Notes under the pieces: generated by a model
Databases searched by the model: none
The model's input: the letters and a program-made list of their open reading frames with translations, nothing else
What the model was told of the DNA's origin: nothing
Shown: piece by piece, positions 18,144 through 27,121 of the stretch
Layout of the letters: each line of letters starts with the position of its first letter
How positions within the stretch are numbered: the stretch's first letter is position 1
DNA from: Paucibacter sp. KBW04
Lineage (GTDB): Bacteria; Pseudomonadota; Gammaproteobacteria; Burkholderiales; Burkholderiaceae_C
DNA length: 64,000 bases
Direction of reading: 5' to 3'
Assembly: GCF_003852425.1 (NCBI RefSeq)
Contig: NZ_QAJN01000016.1
Coordinates: forward strand, 62,001-126,000
Position numbers and translations under genes: made by a program

Positions 18144-19862
18144 ATGCGATATTCGAAGTCTGGCCTGACCTTGTTGAGCTGCGCCGCGCTCGCTTTGATC
18201 AGCGCCTGCAGCAGCACCCCGCCTCGTTCCGAGGCCGATCTGATCTTCAGCGGTGGCGACATCGTGACGGTGGACGACAGCAAGCCCAGTGTCGAAGCCG
18301 TGGCGCTCAAGAATGGCCGCATCCAGGCCACCGGCAGTCGAGCCGACATACTCGCGGCACACAAGGGGCCGAACACCCGCTTGGTTGACCTGGCCGGCAA
18401 GACCTTGTTGCCAGGCTTTCTGGACCCGCACAGCCACTACATCAACGCCTTGACGGTGGCCAACCAGGTCAATGTGTTTGCACCGCCGGCGGGGCCGGGC
18501 AAGGATGTGCCGGCCATCTTGGAGGAGTTGCGCAAGTTCCGTGACAGCAAAAAGTTAGCTGCCGGGGAACTGGTGATGGCCTATGGCTACGACGATACCG
18601 CCATGCCCGGCGGGCGCTTGTTGAACCGGGATGATTTGGACAGCTTGTTCCCCAACAACCCGGTGATGGTGGGCCATGTCTCGCTGCATGGCGCGGTGTT
18701 GAATTCGGCGGCCTTGAAGAAGTACGGCGTCAGCGCCGCCACGCCGACGCCCCCCGGCGGTGTGATCGTGCGCAAGAAGGGCTCCATGGAGCCCGATGGC
18801 TTGCTGATGGAAACCGCCTTCTTGCCCATCTTTTCTCAGCTGCCCAAACCGAACGCCGAACAAGAGGTAGCCTGGACCCGCGCCGGCCAATTGCTTTACG
18901 CCGCTGCCGGCATCACGACCGCGCACGAGGGCGCCACCCATGCGAATGAGGTCGCGCTGATGCAGCGCGCGGCCGCCCAGGGGGCCAATCTGATCGACAT
19001 CGTTGCCTACCCCTTCATCACCGAACTGGATGAGGTGCTCAAGGACAACCCGCCCGCCAGCTTTGGCAAGTACAAAGACCGGCTCAAGCTGGGTGGCGTA
19101 AAGGTCACCATCGACGGCTCGCCCCAGGGCAAAACCGCCTTCTTCACCACCCCCTACCTAACGGGCGGCCCCGGCGGCGAGCAGAACTGGCGCGGCGAAC
19201 CCACCTTCCCCGAAGAGACGGTCAAGGGCATGGTCAAAAAGGTCTACGACCTGGGCCTGCCCTTGAATCTGCACGCCAATGGCGATGCCGCCATCGACTT
19301 GTTCCTGCGGGCGCATGAGTTTGCGGCGGCCGGCAGCCTGGACAAGGCCCGCCGCACGACCGTGATTCATTCGCAATTCGTCCGCCGCGACCAGTTGGAC
19401 AAATACCTGGCCTACCGGGTGATCCCCTCCTTCTACACCGAACACACCTTCTACTTCGCCGACGCGCATATCAAGCAGCGCGGCAAGGCGCAGGCCGAGT
19501 TCATCAGCCCCATGAAGACGGCGCTGGCGATGGGCTTGCACCCCACCAATCACACCGACTTCAATGTCGCGCCCTTGGACCAGATGTTTGTGGTCTGGAC
19601 GGCCGTCAACCGCGTGTCGCGCTCCGGCCAGGTTGTGGGGGCCGAGGAAAGGGTGTCGCCGCTGGACGCCATCAAGGCCATCACCATCAACGCGGCCTAC
19701 CAGTACTTCGAGGAAGACAGCAAGGGCTCGATCACGCCCAGCAAGCTGGCCGATCTGGTCATCCTGGATCGCAATCCGCTCAAGGTCCCGCCGCTGGAAA
19801 TCAAGGACATCCGCGTGCTGGAAACTTTCAAGGAGGGGCAGTCCATTTACAAGGCGCCCTGA
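18144..19862 (+). CDS. Amidohydrolase-3 family lipoprotein (YtcJ-like)
   Basis: 572 residues. The N-terminal signal ends in a lipobox (LISACSS), so the protein should be lipidated and face the periplasm. The metal-dependent amidohydrolase barrel shows DPHSH (about 96-100), the NGDAAIDLFL segment with HANGDAA near 378, and a late NHTDFNVAPL Asp/His segment. Members of this branch (YtcJ-like) hydrolyse amide or imine bonds of unknown substrates. The start is ATG 18144, preceded by GGAGATAGGAC. The beta-barrel gene begins within about 50 bp, so a shared transcript and a link to uptake of the substrate are likely. Confidence 0.9.
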   Translation: MRYSKSGLTLLSCAALALISACSSTPPRSEADLIFSGGDIVTVDDSKPSVEAVALKNGRIQATGSRADILAAHKGPNTRLVDLAGKTLLPGFLDPHSHYINALTVANQVNVFAPPAGPGKDVPAILEELRKFRDSKKLAAGELVMAYGYDDTAMPGGRLLNRDDLDSLFPNNPVMVGHVSLHGAVLNSAALKKYGVSAATPTPPGGVIVRKKGSMEPDGLLMETAFLPIFSQLPKPNAEQEVAWTRAGQLLYAAAGITTAHEGATHANEVALMQRAAAQGANLIDIVAYPFITELDEVLKDNPPASFGKYKDRLKLGGVKVTIDGSPQGKTAFFTTPYLTGGPGGEQNWRGEPTFPEETVKGMVKKVYDLGLPLNLHANGDAAIDLFLRAHEFAAAGSLDKARRTTVIHSQFVRRDQLDKYLAYRVIPSFYTEHTFYFADAHIKQRGKAQAEFISPMKTALAMGLHPTNHTDFNVAPLDQMFVVWTAVNRVSRSGQVVGAEERVSPLDAIKAITINAAYQYFEEDSKGSITPSKLADLVILDRNPLKVPPLEIKDIRVLETFKEGQSIYKAP

Positions 19863-19910
19863 TCCATGTCCACCTTCTTTCATCTCCCTACACATTCAGG
19901 CAAAGACGCT

Positions 19911-20744
19911 ATGAGTTCCATCCAGAAGTTTCAGAATCCTCGCGCACAGATTGGCGCACTCAGCTTGCTTTGCGCGCTGAGCTTGAGCACTAGCGCCCAG
20001 GCCCAATCGGGCAGCTCAGAAGAAGACCTGGTCAAGGCCACGGCCAACCCGGTTGCCGCCATGATCAGCCTGCCCCTGCAAAGCAATTGGGAGCGCGGCT
20101 TTGGCCCCGACAACAAGCTGCGCTACACCCTCAATGTGCAGCCGGTGATTCCAGTCAAGCTGAACGATGACTGGAATCTGGTGACCCGAACGATTGTTCC
20201 CGTCGTTCATATGCCCGCCCTGGAAACCGGCCAGAGCGACACCTGGGGCATCAGCGACACAACGATGAGCTTGCTCGTCTCGCCCAGCAAGGTGAGCCGC
20301 ATGATTTGGGCGGCAGGCGGTGTCTTCCTGCTGCCGACGGCCAGCGCCGATGTGCTGGCGAGCAAGAAGTTTGGTCTCGGCCCTAGCGCCGTGGCCTTGA
20401 TTCAAGAAGGCCCCTGGACCTATGGCGGCTTGGCCAACCACATCTGGTCGGTGGCCGGCAGCGACAGCCGACCCAAGATCAGCCAGACCTATCTCAACCC
20501 CTTCCTGACCTATGCCTTCGGCGGTGGCTGGAGCGCCACCATGCAGGCCGAGTTCACCCAGAACTGGGAGGCTGAGAGCGGCAAGCAGAGCACGGCCGTG
20601 TGGACGCCCGTGGTGTCCAAGCTGCTAAAGATTGAGGGCCAAGCCCTCAGCGTCGGCGTGGGCTATCGGCACTACAGCAACACGCCCAACGGCAGCCCCG
20701 ACAACGGCCTGCGCCTGGTCTTCAACTTCCTGTTCCCCAGGTAA
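19911..20744 (+). CDS. Predicted outer-membrane beta-barrel protein
   Basis: 277 residues. Signal peptide to about residue 31 (ALSLLCALSLSTSAQAQ), then alternating amphipathic strands, and a C-terminal LRLVFNFLFPR ending close to the aromatic terminus used by the Bam machinery. It resembles proteins loosely annotated as transporter or neuromedin U in proteobacteria, which are probably OM channels. An ATG at 19866 would add 15 residues; I prefer 19911, which leaves a compact signal peptide, but the start is uncertain. It follows the amidohydrolase lipoprotein by 48 bp and may admit its substrate (inference). Confidence 0.82.
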   Translation: MSSIQKFQNPRAQIGALSLLCALSLSTSAQAQSGSSEEDLVKATANPVAAMISLPLQSNWERGFGPDNKLRYTLNVQPVIPVKLNDDWNLVTRTIVPVVHMPALETGQSDTWGISDTTMSLLVSPSKVSRMIWAAGGVFLLPTASADVLASKKFGLGPSAVALIQEGPWTYGGLANHIWSVAGSDSRPKISQTYLNPFLTYAFGGGWSATMQAEFTQNWEAESGKQSTAVWTPVVSKLLKIEGQALSVGVGYRHYSNTPNGSPDNGLRLVFNFLFPR

Positions 20745-20760
20745 GCCAGCCAGCCGCCTC

Positions 20761-21612
20761 TCAAGGCTTTGGCCTGAGCTTGATCTCGAACAGCTTGGGC
20801 CAAAGCTTGCCGGTCACGAAGATGCGCTTGCTGGCCGGGTCGTAGGCAATGCCGTTGAGCACATCGGCATTGCTCTGCCGCCTATCGCTGGCGCTCAAAA
20901 GCCCGCTCAGATCGATCCAGCCGGTAACTTGGCCGGTCCTGGGGTCGATGCGGGCGATGCGGTCGGTCTGCCAGATATTGGCCCAGACCTCGCCCTCCAC
21001 CCATTCCAGCTCATTGAGCTGAGTCACCGGCTTGCCCGCAGCACTAACGCGCAAACGACGCAGCTCACGCAAGGTCTTGGGGTCGAGAAAGCGCAGTTCC
21101 TCGGTGCCGTCGCTCATGATGATCTCTTGGCCGTTATGCGTCAGGCCCCAGCCCTCGCCGGGGTAGCTGAAGCGGGCTTGAGGCTTGAAGGTCTGCACAT
21201 CCAGCACATAGCCAAACTGGGACTGCCAGGTGATGCCGATCAGGCGTTCTTCCCAAATCGTGATGCCCTCGCCGAACAAGGCATCGGGCAGGCCGGCTTG
21301 CTGCAGAACGCGGCCGGTTTTCAACTCCACCTTGCGCACCGTGGACTGGCCTTGCAGCCCCGTGCTCTCGTACAGAAACCCGCCCCTGTAGACCAGGCCC
21401 TGGGTGAAGGCCTCCGGATCGTGCGGGTAGCTGTGGACCACTTCATAGCCGTAGACCGGCGGGGCCTTGGCGGCATTCGCGGGCAGCTGGCTGATTCTTT
21501 GGGCCAGCGCACTGGGTGAAGCGGCGACGGCCACCAGCACACCCAGGCAGATCAGCAACAGCCCGAGGCCTGAGGCCCGCGAGAGCTCAAGAACAGAAAG
21601 GCGAGCGCGCAT
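20761..21612 (-). CDS. Glutaminyl-peptide cyclotransferase (beta-propeller type)
   Basis: 283 residues with an N-terminal hydrophobic signal/anchor (LGLLLICLGVLVAVAASPSA). The glutamine cyclotransferase propeller follows: YEVVHSYPHDPEAFTQGLVY, ESTGLQGQSTVRKV, GEGITIWEERL and GWGLTHNGQEIIMSDGT. The family turns N-terminal glutamine into pyroglutamate, probably in the periplasm. ATG 21612 has GGGGGATC about 7 nt upstream; in-frame codons further upstream give no family-like sequence. It converges on the beta-barrel gene, with 16 bp between stops. Confidence 0.92.
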   Translation of the reverse strand: MRARLSVLELSRASGLGLLLICLGVLVAVAASPSALAQRISQLPANAAKAPPVYGYEVVHSYPHDPEAFTQGLVYRGGFLYESTGLQGQSTVRKVELKTGRVLQQAGLPDALFGEGITIWEERLIGITWQSQFGYVLDVQTFKPQARFSYPGEGWGLTHNGQEIIMSDGTEELRFLDPKTLRELRRLRVSAAGKPVTQLNELEWVEGEVWANIWQTDRIARIDPRTGQVTGWIDLSGLLSASDRRQSNADVLNGIAYDPASKRIFVTGKLWPKLFEIKLRPKP

Positions 21613-21851
21613 GCAAAAGATCCCCCGAGGATTGATGAGCAAGACAGGCGCGCACTCTACCTCGCGCTGCGATTCAAGGTCCTGCAGCAGGGCGGAGCAG
21701 TCCCCCCAAAAGATGGGCGATCTGCGTACGGCGGGCATGGCGGCCATGGGCCCGAAAGCACCGGCAACTTCTAGACTGCGAGCACTCAAAACTGTTCAAT
21801 CCGCCTGGATCCCGGCATGCAGTAAAGCGGATTCGCGCGCAGGAGATGCGA

Positions 21852-23462
21852 ATGCCTACCCGCGAGATCGAATCTGTATCACCCCGCAAGATACCGTCTA
21901 ATTTATACGTTACTTTCGTCACACCGGACCCGAATCGCGGCGGGCGCAAGACCGTCGCCCGCTTGAGCGCGTGGGTGCTAAGCCTGGGCCTGGCCGCATG
22001 CGGGGGCGGCGGAGGCGGCGGAGAGGGCAGCCCAGCGCCAACACCTGAACCAAAGCCTCCAAATCTGCCGCCCGTCACCGAGCTTCCCGCGCCTGATTTG
22101 CTGGCGAGACGGCAACAGGTCCAGACTTTTGTGGCGGAGCAAAAGTCCAAGATCGAAGCCGTCGACTGCCAGCGCGGCTCGCATGCGCTGTGCGAGAACC
22201 TCGTCGACCTTCGCTTCTCGCAAGGCCAGGCCCGACCAGAGAAGCTGCGCGCCGACCAGACCATTCTGCTGATCGATGGCGGCATAGGCCATGCCGCCAC
22301 CTTGCGCTACCGCTCGCGCATATTGGCTTACTACCGCGTCAGCGAAAGCTCGGGCTTGGTGGAGGCCCACGATCCGGTGATCGCCAACACCCCGCGCTGG
22401 GGTGCCGAGCTGCTGCGCGCCATTGACGGCTTTCAGTCACCCGACGCCACCGGGCAGCTGCGCCCCAGCTTTGTCCCCGCCGCATGGTTGCGCCCTTTGC
22501 GCCCCTTGCTCAGCGGGCCGCGCGACTTCGCCATGCTGGACCGAATCCCCCACGGCAATATGGTGCTGGCTCAGTTGGTAGAGGCCAATCCACAGGCCGG
22601 CTTTGTGGTGCTGGACCCTATCCCTATCCAGTCCTTGCTCAAAGCCCATCGCAGCAGCGTTTGCGCCAAGGACTGGGCCTCGGTGGAGCGCGGCGTGCAA
22701 GCCATGGCGCAAAGCCTCAAGGAGGTACTGCAAGGCCACGGCGTTGACTATGTGAACCTGTCCGGTGGCCTGGACACCGGCAATCTTCCGGACAGCTGGG
22801 GCGCGCTGAACTGCGGCTTTACCTTGGGGCAGGCCGAGGCGCAGGCTTTGATCCTGGCCTTCCGGCCCCTGTATGCCGCGCTGTTTGAGAGCCCCCAGAT
22901 CCTCGGCGTGCAGGCGGCCGGGGTGATGATGACACCGACCAGCCACCCACTGGAAGCCCTGCCCCTGGCGCACCGGCTACGGGTGAGCTATTTCCACCCA
23001 CTGGCCGAGCAACTGCCAGCGGATGGCGTCACTGGCAACCGGCGCCCAGCGGTGCTGGAGCCCAACGCGGCCGATCGGGCCATGGTCGACGTCTTCCTCA
23101 GCACCGGCATGTTGGACGATAGCTTCAGGCCAGGCTTCAACGCCGCGCCACCCCTGATCACCGACTCGGTCTACGGCCTTGATCTCACGCCGGTGTTTCA
23201 TGCCAGCCCATCGTGGTCGGCACCTCAGGCGCTCAATCGTCTCATCCACCTCAAGCGCCTGCTCGCACCCACGCTGCCGCCAGAGGCCCCGCTGGACCCG
23301 GCACTGATCCAGCGCATGAAAGACGCCTTGACGCCCATGGGTTGCAGCTGGGCCCCTGAAGACAGCGGCCGCTGCAAGCTGCAAGACCCCGCCTGGCACC
23401 GCCAGCAGGAGCTGTTCCGCCAGGCTTGGCTACCCCCGAGCTGGAACTGGGCCGCGCCTTGA
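21852..23462 (+). CDS. Poly-Gly lipoprotein with a divergent subtilisin-like (S8) core
   Basis: 536 residues. A signal ends in the lipobox LAACGG (Cys50) followed by a poly-Gly/Pro linker. No family is obvious, but three segments fall in subtilase order: LLIDGGIG with Asp142, IPHGNMVLAQLV with His234 (compare HGTxVAG), and HASPSWSAPQAL with Ser454, shaped like GTSxAAP. DYVNLSGG near 300 resembles the subtilase strand before the oxyanion site. I infer a serine protease-like envelope lipoprotein; activity is unproven. ATG 21852 has AGGAG 6 nt upstream, whereas ATG 21846 would abut it. The roughly 35 residues before the hydrophobic core are long for a signal peptide, so a later start is possible. 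Confidence 0.78.
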   Translation: MPTREIESVSPRKIPSNLYVTFVTPDPNRGGRKTVARLSAWVLSLGLAACGGGGGGGEGSPAPTPEPKPPNLPPVTELPAPDLLARRQQVQTFVAEQKSKIEAVDCQRGSHALCENLVDLRFSQGQARPEKLRADQTILLIDGGIGHAATLRYRSRILAYYRVSESSGLVEAHDPVIANTPRWGAELLRAIDGFQSPDATGQLRPSFVPAAWLRPLRPLLSGPRDFAMLDRIPHGNMVLAQLVEANPQAGFVVLDPIPIQSLLKAHRSSVCAKDWASVERGVQAMAQSLKEVLQGHGVDYVNLSGGLDTGNLPDSWGALNCGFTLGQAEAQALILAFRPLYAALFESPQILGVQAAGVMMTPTSHPLEALPLAHRLRVSYFHPLAEQLPADGVTGNRRPAVLEPNAADRAMVDVFLSTGMLDDSFRPGFNAAPPLITDSVYGLDLTPVFHASPSWSAPQALNRLIHLKRLLAPTLPPEAPLDPALIQRMKDALTPMGCSWAPEDSGRCKLQDPAWHRQQELFRQAWLPPSWNWAAP

Positions 23463-23554
23463 ATCGGCGAATGCAGGCCTACAGGCAGCTCGGCGGGCTG
23501 CCGGATTTTTAGACCCGAAGACTGAGTTTTAGAACAGAGAGAAAGAGAAGCTCT

Positions 23555-24697
23555 ATGGCATCCATTCGTCAACCAGCATCGCAGGCCATTTCTGCTATCG
23601 CTCTGATGGCTTTGTGCGCTTGCGGAGGTGGAGGGGGTGGCGGCGCTGCCGACACGCCTCAGCCCCAACCGCCTGCACCACCCCCGCCCACCACGCCCAC
23701 CACCCCCACGACACCAACAACACCAACGCCCCCCACAACTCCTACTACTCCCACTACTCCGACTACTCCTACAACCCCACCTACACCACCTACACCACCT
23801 ACCCCGACGCCCCCGCCCCCACCCGCGCTGGCGGTTCATTCCAGCTACATCCCCAAACCCACGGCCTATGACAGCGAGTGGCGTCTGCCCGAGGGCGAGG
23901 CGATCAAGGCCAAATTGCTGCCCGCCACCGCCTTCCAGCCAGCAGCGGCCAACCCCCATGGCTGGGAGCGACGCGCCGAGGTGCTGGGCTCGGGTGTGTA
24001 CAGGGTCGAGCTGCAGAAGGGCCACTTCTACCGCTTTGGCAGCAGCAACGAATGGTCATTCAATCTGACCGTTTTTGATGAAGCGGGCTACCAGCTCTAC
24101 GCCGGGTTGAACGAGCCCGACCGCATCGGCAGCTTGGGCAAGCTGGCCCACCCCATGCTCGCCCTGCGCGACGGCCCGGTGTTCGTCAAAGTCGAGGTCA
24201 GCGGCGGCGCCAGCTCCAATTTGGTGGACTTACAGGTCGAAAGCAGTGCCGCAACGCGCGGCAGCGATCAAGCCAGCACCGTCGATCTCGCTGCCGCGGG
24301 CTCAGGCAGTGGCGCCGCCAAGGCCGCAGCCGAAGCCGCTTTTTACGGTGGCGCGGGTGGCAACCACATTGTCGGCAAGCCACAGGCAGTCAACCTCATT
24401 TACGCGGGTAATGGCAACGATGTGATCGAGCTCAAGACCGCTTCTGACAAGCTTTCTTTGATCGACGGCGGCCTGGCTCGTGACACCTTGGTGCTGGGCT
24501 TCTCCAGCCAGTTGGCCAAGCTCAAGCGTGTCAACGCCTTCGGCCCTTTCCGCCTGGTCGTGACGCCTGTTTCCGGCCAGCACGACGCCCATCTGCTCAG
24601 CGGCAGCCCCGATGGTGCGCGGCTGATCCTGCGCAGCATCGAGCGCATCCAGTTCAGCGACAAGACCGTGGAGATGCGAGACCTGGCCGGGTACTGA
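23555..24697 (+). CDS. Poly-Gly lipoprotein with Thr-Pro linker and RTX-like C-terminus
   Basis: 380 residues. The lipoprotein signal ends LCACGGGGGGG, then a low-complexity Thr/Pro linker runs to about residue 92. A beta-rich domain (about 95-230) contains VYRVELQKGHFYRFG and resembles pre-peptidase C-terminal beta-sandwich domains. The end (about 265-380) holds AFYGGAGGNHIVG and IYAGNGNDVIEL, the GGxGxDxI pattern of calcium-binding RTX repeats, plus FSDKTVEM. It is probably surface exposed and calcium-binding; function unknown. GAGAGAAAGAGAAG precedes ATG 23555. It follows the subtilase-like gene by 92 bp in the same direction, and the two share the lipobox/poly-Gly design. Confidence 0.82.
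   Translation: MASIRQPASQAISAIALMALCACGGGGGGGAADTPQPQPPAPPPPTTPTTPTTPTTPTPPTTPTTPTTPTTPTTPPTPPTPPTPTPPPPPALAVHSSYIPKPTAYDSEWRLPEGEAIKAKLLPATAFQPAAANPHGWERRAEVLGSGVYRVELQKGHFYRFGSSNEWSFNLTVFDEAGYQLYAGLNEPDRIGSLGKLAHPMLALRDGPVFVKVEVSGGASSNLVDLQVESSAATRGSDQASTVDLAAAGSGSGAAKAAAEAAFYGGAGGNHIVGKPQAVNLIYAGNGNDVIELKTASDKLSLIDGGLARDTLVLGFSSQLAKLKRVNAFGPFRLVVTPVSGQHDAHLLSGSPDGARLILRSIERIQFSDKTVEMRDLAGY
23690..23825 (+). repeat. Tandem ACC/CCN repeat encoding a Thr-Pro linker
   Basis: Low-complexity tandem repeat of units close to ACNCCNACN within the lipoprotein gene, encoding repeated PTT/TPP triplets. Third-position variation is high, so the repeat seems selected at protein level rather than freshly expanded. 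Length variation between strains is likely. Confidence 0.85.
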
Positions 24698-24867
24698 GGA
24701 GGCCTCATCACCGCCTTCTCGCGGCGCTGCAGAGGGAGATGAAGGCCAAGGGGCTGAACCTGCGGACTCAGCCCCTTGTCGAAAACCAGGATGGGGCTTC
24801 GTCGCCAGCATGGCGACACTGCCAGGGCTCGCGAACTATTCTTTGTTCACCATCGAAAGGCCCCCGG

Positions 24868-25479
24868 ATGAAATCACCTCACCCTGCTTCTGCCGCCCTG
24901 CGCGCCCTCGCTGCCGCCCTCGTCCTAGCGCCCGCCCTGCCCGCCTTGGCCGCGCCGGTGGCTTACGACATCGACCCCAGCCACACCTACCCCAGCTTCG
25001 AGGCCGACCATATGGGCATGTCCTACTGGCGCGGCAAGCTGAACAAGAACGCCGGCAGCATCAAATACGACAAGACCACAGGCGCCGGCAGCGTCGAAGT
25101 AACGATGGACCTGAGCAGCATCGACTTCGGCCAGCCCGCCATGAACAGCTGGGCCATTGGCAAGGATTTTTTCAATCTGACGGAGAAGGGCAAGGACCCA
25201 AGCGCGACGTTCAAGGGCCGCTTCGAAGGCGGCGGCAAAGACAAGGCGCCGACTCAGGTCGTCGGTGAGCTGAGCCTGAACGGCCAGACCCGGCCCATGA
25301 CCTTGACGATTCACCAACTCAAGTGCATGCCCCACCCCATGCTCAAACGCGACTTCTGCGGCGCCGACGCCTCCGGCAGCTTCCAGCGCGACGAGTTCGG
25401 CCTGAGCGCGGGCAAGGACTGGGGTTTCAAGATGGAGGTGAAGCTAAGGATTCAGGTGGAGGCGGTGGCGAGGGAGTGA
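24868..25479 (+). CDS. YceI-family periplasmic protein
   Basis: 203 residues with a signal peptide (ALRALAAALVLAPALPALA). The lipocalin-like YceI barrel begins YDIDPSHTYPSFEADHMG, with TFKGRF and GELSLNGQTRPMTL strands typical of the family. YceI proteins bind isoprenoid or other amphipathic molecules in the periplasm. Two cysteines (KCMP, DFCGAD) may form a disulphide. ATG 24868 starts the signal peptide; the upstream in-frame ATG 24739 gives no family sequence. A repeat doublet lies directly downstream. Confidence 0.92.
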   Translation: MKSPHPASAALRALAAALVLAPALPALAAPVAYDIDPSHTYPSFEADHMGMSYWRGKLNKNAGSIKYDKTTGAGSVEVTMDLSSIDFGQPAMNSWAIGKDFFNLTEKGKDPSATFKGRFEGGGKDKAPTQVVGELSLNGQTRPMTLTIHQLKCMPHPMLKRDFCGADASGSFQRDEFGLSAGKDWGFKMEVKLRIQVEAVARE

Positions 25480-25497
25480 GTGAGTCGGGGTGAGTAG

Positions 25498-25604
25498 TAG
25501 GTCGGGGTTAGCGCAGCGTAACCCGACGCCCACAGGGCCATCGCCGCCGCCCAGGCCGATGCTGGCAAAGTTGTCGGGTTACGCTGCGCTAACCCAAGCT
25601 ACGG
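25498..25604. repeat. Paired palindromic repeat, copy A
   Basis: Two copies in opposite orientation of a short palindromic unit. The left unit (25498-25527) reads TAGGTCGGGGTTAGCGCAGCG then its complement. The right unit (25573-25603) reads GTCGGGTTACGCTGCGCTAAC then CCAAGCTAC. Each unit folds on itself (GTCGGGTTA/TAACCCGAC), and the two units also pair with each other. The doublet ends 5 bp before the GNAT start codon, so it lies in that gene's leader. Confidence 0.88.
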
Positions 25605-25608
25605 ACCT

Positions 25609-26055
25609 ATGAGCGAAATCATCGTTAGATGCGCCACCCTCGCAGACATCCCGGCCATGCACCGGGTCCGTCTTGCCGTCCGCGAGAACAGATTAGCGCC
25701 GAATACCCGCATCAAGGAGGCCAGCTACATCCCCTATCTGGAAACGCTAGGGCGCGGCTGGGTGCTGGAGAAAGACGGCGTCGTGCTCGCCTTCGCCATC
25801 GGCGAGCGGGCGACGGGAAACATCTGGGCCGTCTTCGTACACCAAGACCACGAAGGCCTGGGCTACGGCAAGCGGGTTCAGGCGCCCATGGTTGAATGGT
25901 TGTTTGCCCAAGAAGGGCTTGAGCGCATTCATCTCAGCACCGGCGCCGGAACCCGCGCTGAAGGCTTTTATGCCGCGACAGGATGGACCTTCACGGGGCT
26001 TGACGCCGACGGTGATGCCTTGTTTGAGCAGCGTCGGCCCGCTGATCTGGCTTGA
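25609..26055 (+). CDS. GNAT-family N-acetyltransferase
   Basis: 148-residue acetyltransferase. The acetyl-CoA binding segment HEGLGYGKR (about residues 86-94) fits the R/Q-x-x-G-x-G/A motif and is preceded by strand AVFVHQD. The end AEGFYAATGWTFTG is the usual GNAT C-terminal motif. Substrate unknown. It is flanked closely on both sides by paired palindromic repeats; the upstream doublet leaves almost no room for a normal leader and Shine-Dalgarno site, so expression may be affected. Confidence 0.9.
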   Translation: MSEIIVRCATLADIPAMHRVRLAVRENRLAPNTRIKEASYIPYLETLGRGWVLEKDGVVLAFAIGERATGNIWAVFVHQDHEGLGYGKRVQAPMVEWLFAQEGLERIHLSTGAGTRAEGFYAATGWTFTGLDADGDALFEQRRPADLA

Positions 26056-26065
26056 ACCGCAGTTG

Positions 26066-26230
26066 TAGGTCGGGTTAGCGCAGCGTAACCCGACGCCCAC
26101 TTGGCCACTATCGGAGCCCCTGGCAGATGCTGAGCCTGTCAGCCAGAGCATTTGCGACAAGCTCGTCCGAATCCTTTTGTTTGCCTGTTTGTCGAAAGTT
26201 GTCGGGTTACGCTGCGCTAACCCGACCTAC
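26066..26230. repeat. Paired palindromic repeat, copy B
   Basis: Second doublet of the same family. The left unit at 26066-26095 reads TAGGTCGGGTTAGCGCAGCG then TAACCCGAC. The right unit at 26201-26230 is its near-perfect reverse complement, ending CTAACCCGACCTAC. The 105 bp between the units show no gene. The doublet follows the GNAT stop by 11 bp and could act as a transcript-end hairpin. Confidence 0.9.
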
Positions 26231-26491
26231 ACGCTCGGGTAATCTTCTCCATGGAATTTACCTTTCAAGTGGCAGCTGATTAATGACTTCGAGAACGCCA
26301 ATCTTGGCGCATTGACGCCGTTTGCCAGAAGTTGGGAAGTCCCTTCGTATCCCTACGCGCTGAACACGTTATGCATTCCAATATTGACCTTGGAAGGCGT
26401 CCATTCTCGCCGATTGAACAACTCAACATTCCAAACAACTACAAAAACAATAAGTCGCCACGTAAGCCGCAGCACAAACTTTGGTGATGAA
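26231..26491. other. AT-rich intergenic stretch without a supported gene
   Basis: About 260 bp after the repeat doublet in which base composition falls sharply. Open frames cross it: one continues into the next gene, and a short one starts at ATG 26372. None shows family-like sequence or a convincing ribosome site. It may hold the promoter of the AT-rich orphan that follows. Confidence 0.35.
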
Positions 26492-27121
26492 ATGAAACCA
26501 ACACTAAAACTAGCACCAATATTTCTATGGTGCCTTGTGGCAAATTCCTGGGCAGGACGCGCTCCACTACAAGAAACTTGTCATGTAATTCCCCTGGAAA
26601 AAGCCACGACCAAACTCAAAACAACTATAGCCGCCAAAAGTTGCGTGAACAAATTCGGAGATCGCAGGGAGTACTACTACAGTAAATCAAAGGAGATCCA
26701 CGGGGTTTGCCATCAAAGAAAAAGTATTTTATATTTTTTCAAGGAAGAGGGAAAAGAAAAATTCAATATCATTACATTCGATCAAATGAAAATCCAATTA
26801 AGTGGATGCGCAAACCTGGATGAAAGCGAATATTCTTATACTGCCGGTATTAACGGAAGTGAATTTCTTCAAATACATGAGTATGTTTCAAATATATTGA
26901 ATTCATCCGACAAGCGAGTCAAACGAGAACAATGTGCAGATGGTTCACTGGAAAATTTTTCCATGCATCAAGTACGAAAAAATGCGCCCCTTCTAGGAAA
27001 ACCTGGATTCGTAGAAGTGGGGCTTACTACAAGCTGCCCTCCTGGACTTCTTGTTAGAAATCTTAGGCTAACTCAATATCTCCTGAGGTCCAATGACTGG
27101 GATATCTCAATTTTGGATTGA
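26492..27121 (+). CDS. AT-rich orphan, exported hypothetical protein
   Basis: 209-residue protein not recognised. It starts with a plausible signal peptide (LKLAPIFLWCLVANSWA) and has several cysteines (about six after the signal) that could form disulphides. It is rich in Lys, Asn, Ser and Ile, very unlike its neighbours, and its codons end often in A or T. ATG 26492 is used because the signal peptide starts there. The frame is open 60 codons further upstream without protein-like content. Base and codon use point to recent acquisition together with the flanking AT-rich DNA. Function unknown. Confidence 0.65.
   Translation: MKPTLKLAPIFLWCLVANSWAGRAPLQETCHVIPLEKATTKLKTTIAAKSCVNKFGDRREYYYSKSKEIHGVCHQRKSILYFFKEEGKEKFNIITFDQMKIQLSGCANLDESEYSYTAGINGSEFLQIHEYVSNILNSSDKRVKREQCADGSLENFSMHQVRKNAPLLGKPGFVEVGLTTSCPPGLLVRNLRLTQYLLRSNDWDISILD

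Noticed and set aside
26312-26491. 60-codon N-terminal extension of the AT-rich orphan
   Set aside because: A signal peptide begins at ATG 26492; the upstream codons contain no conserved or domain-like sequence.
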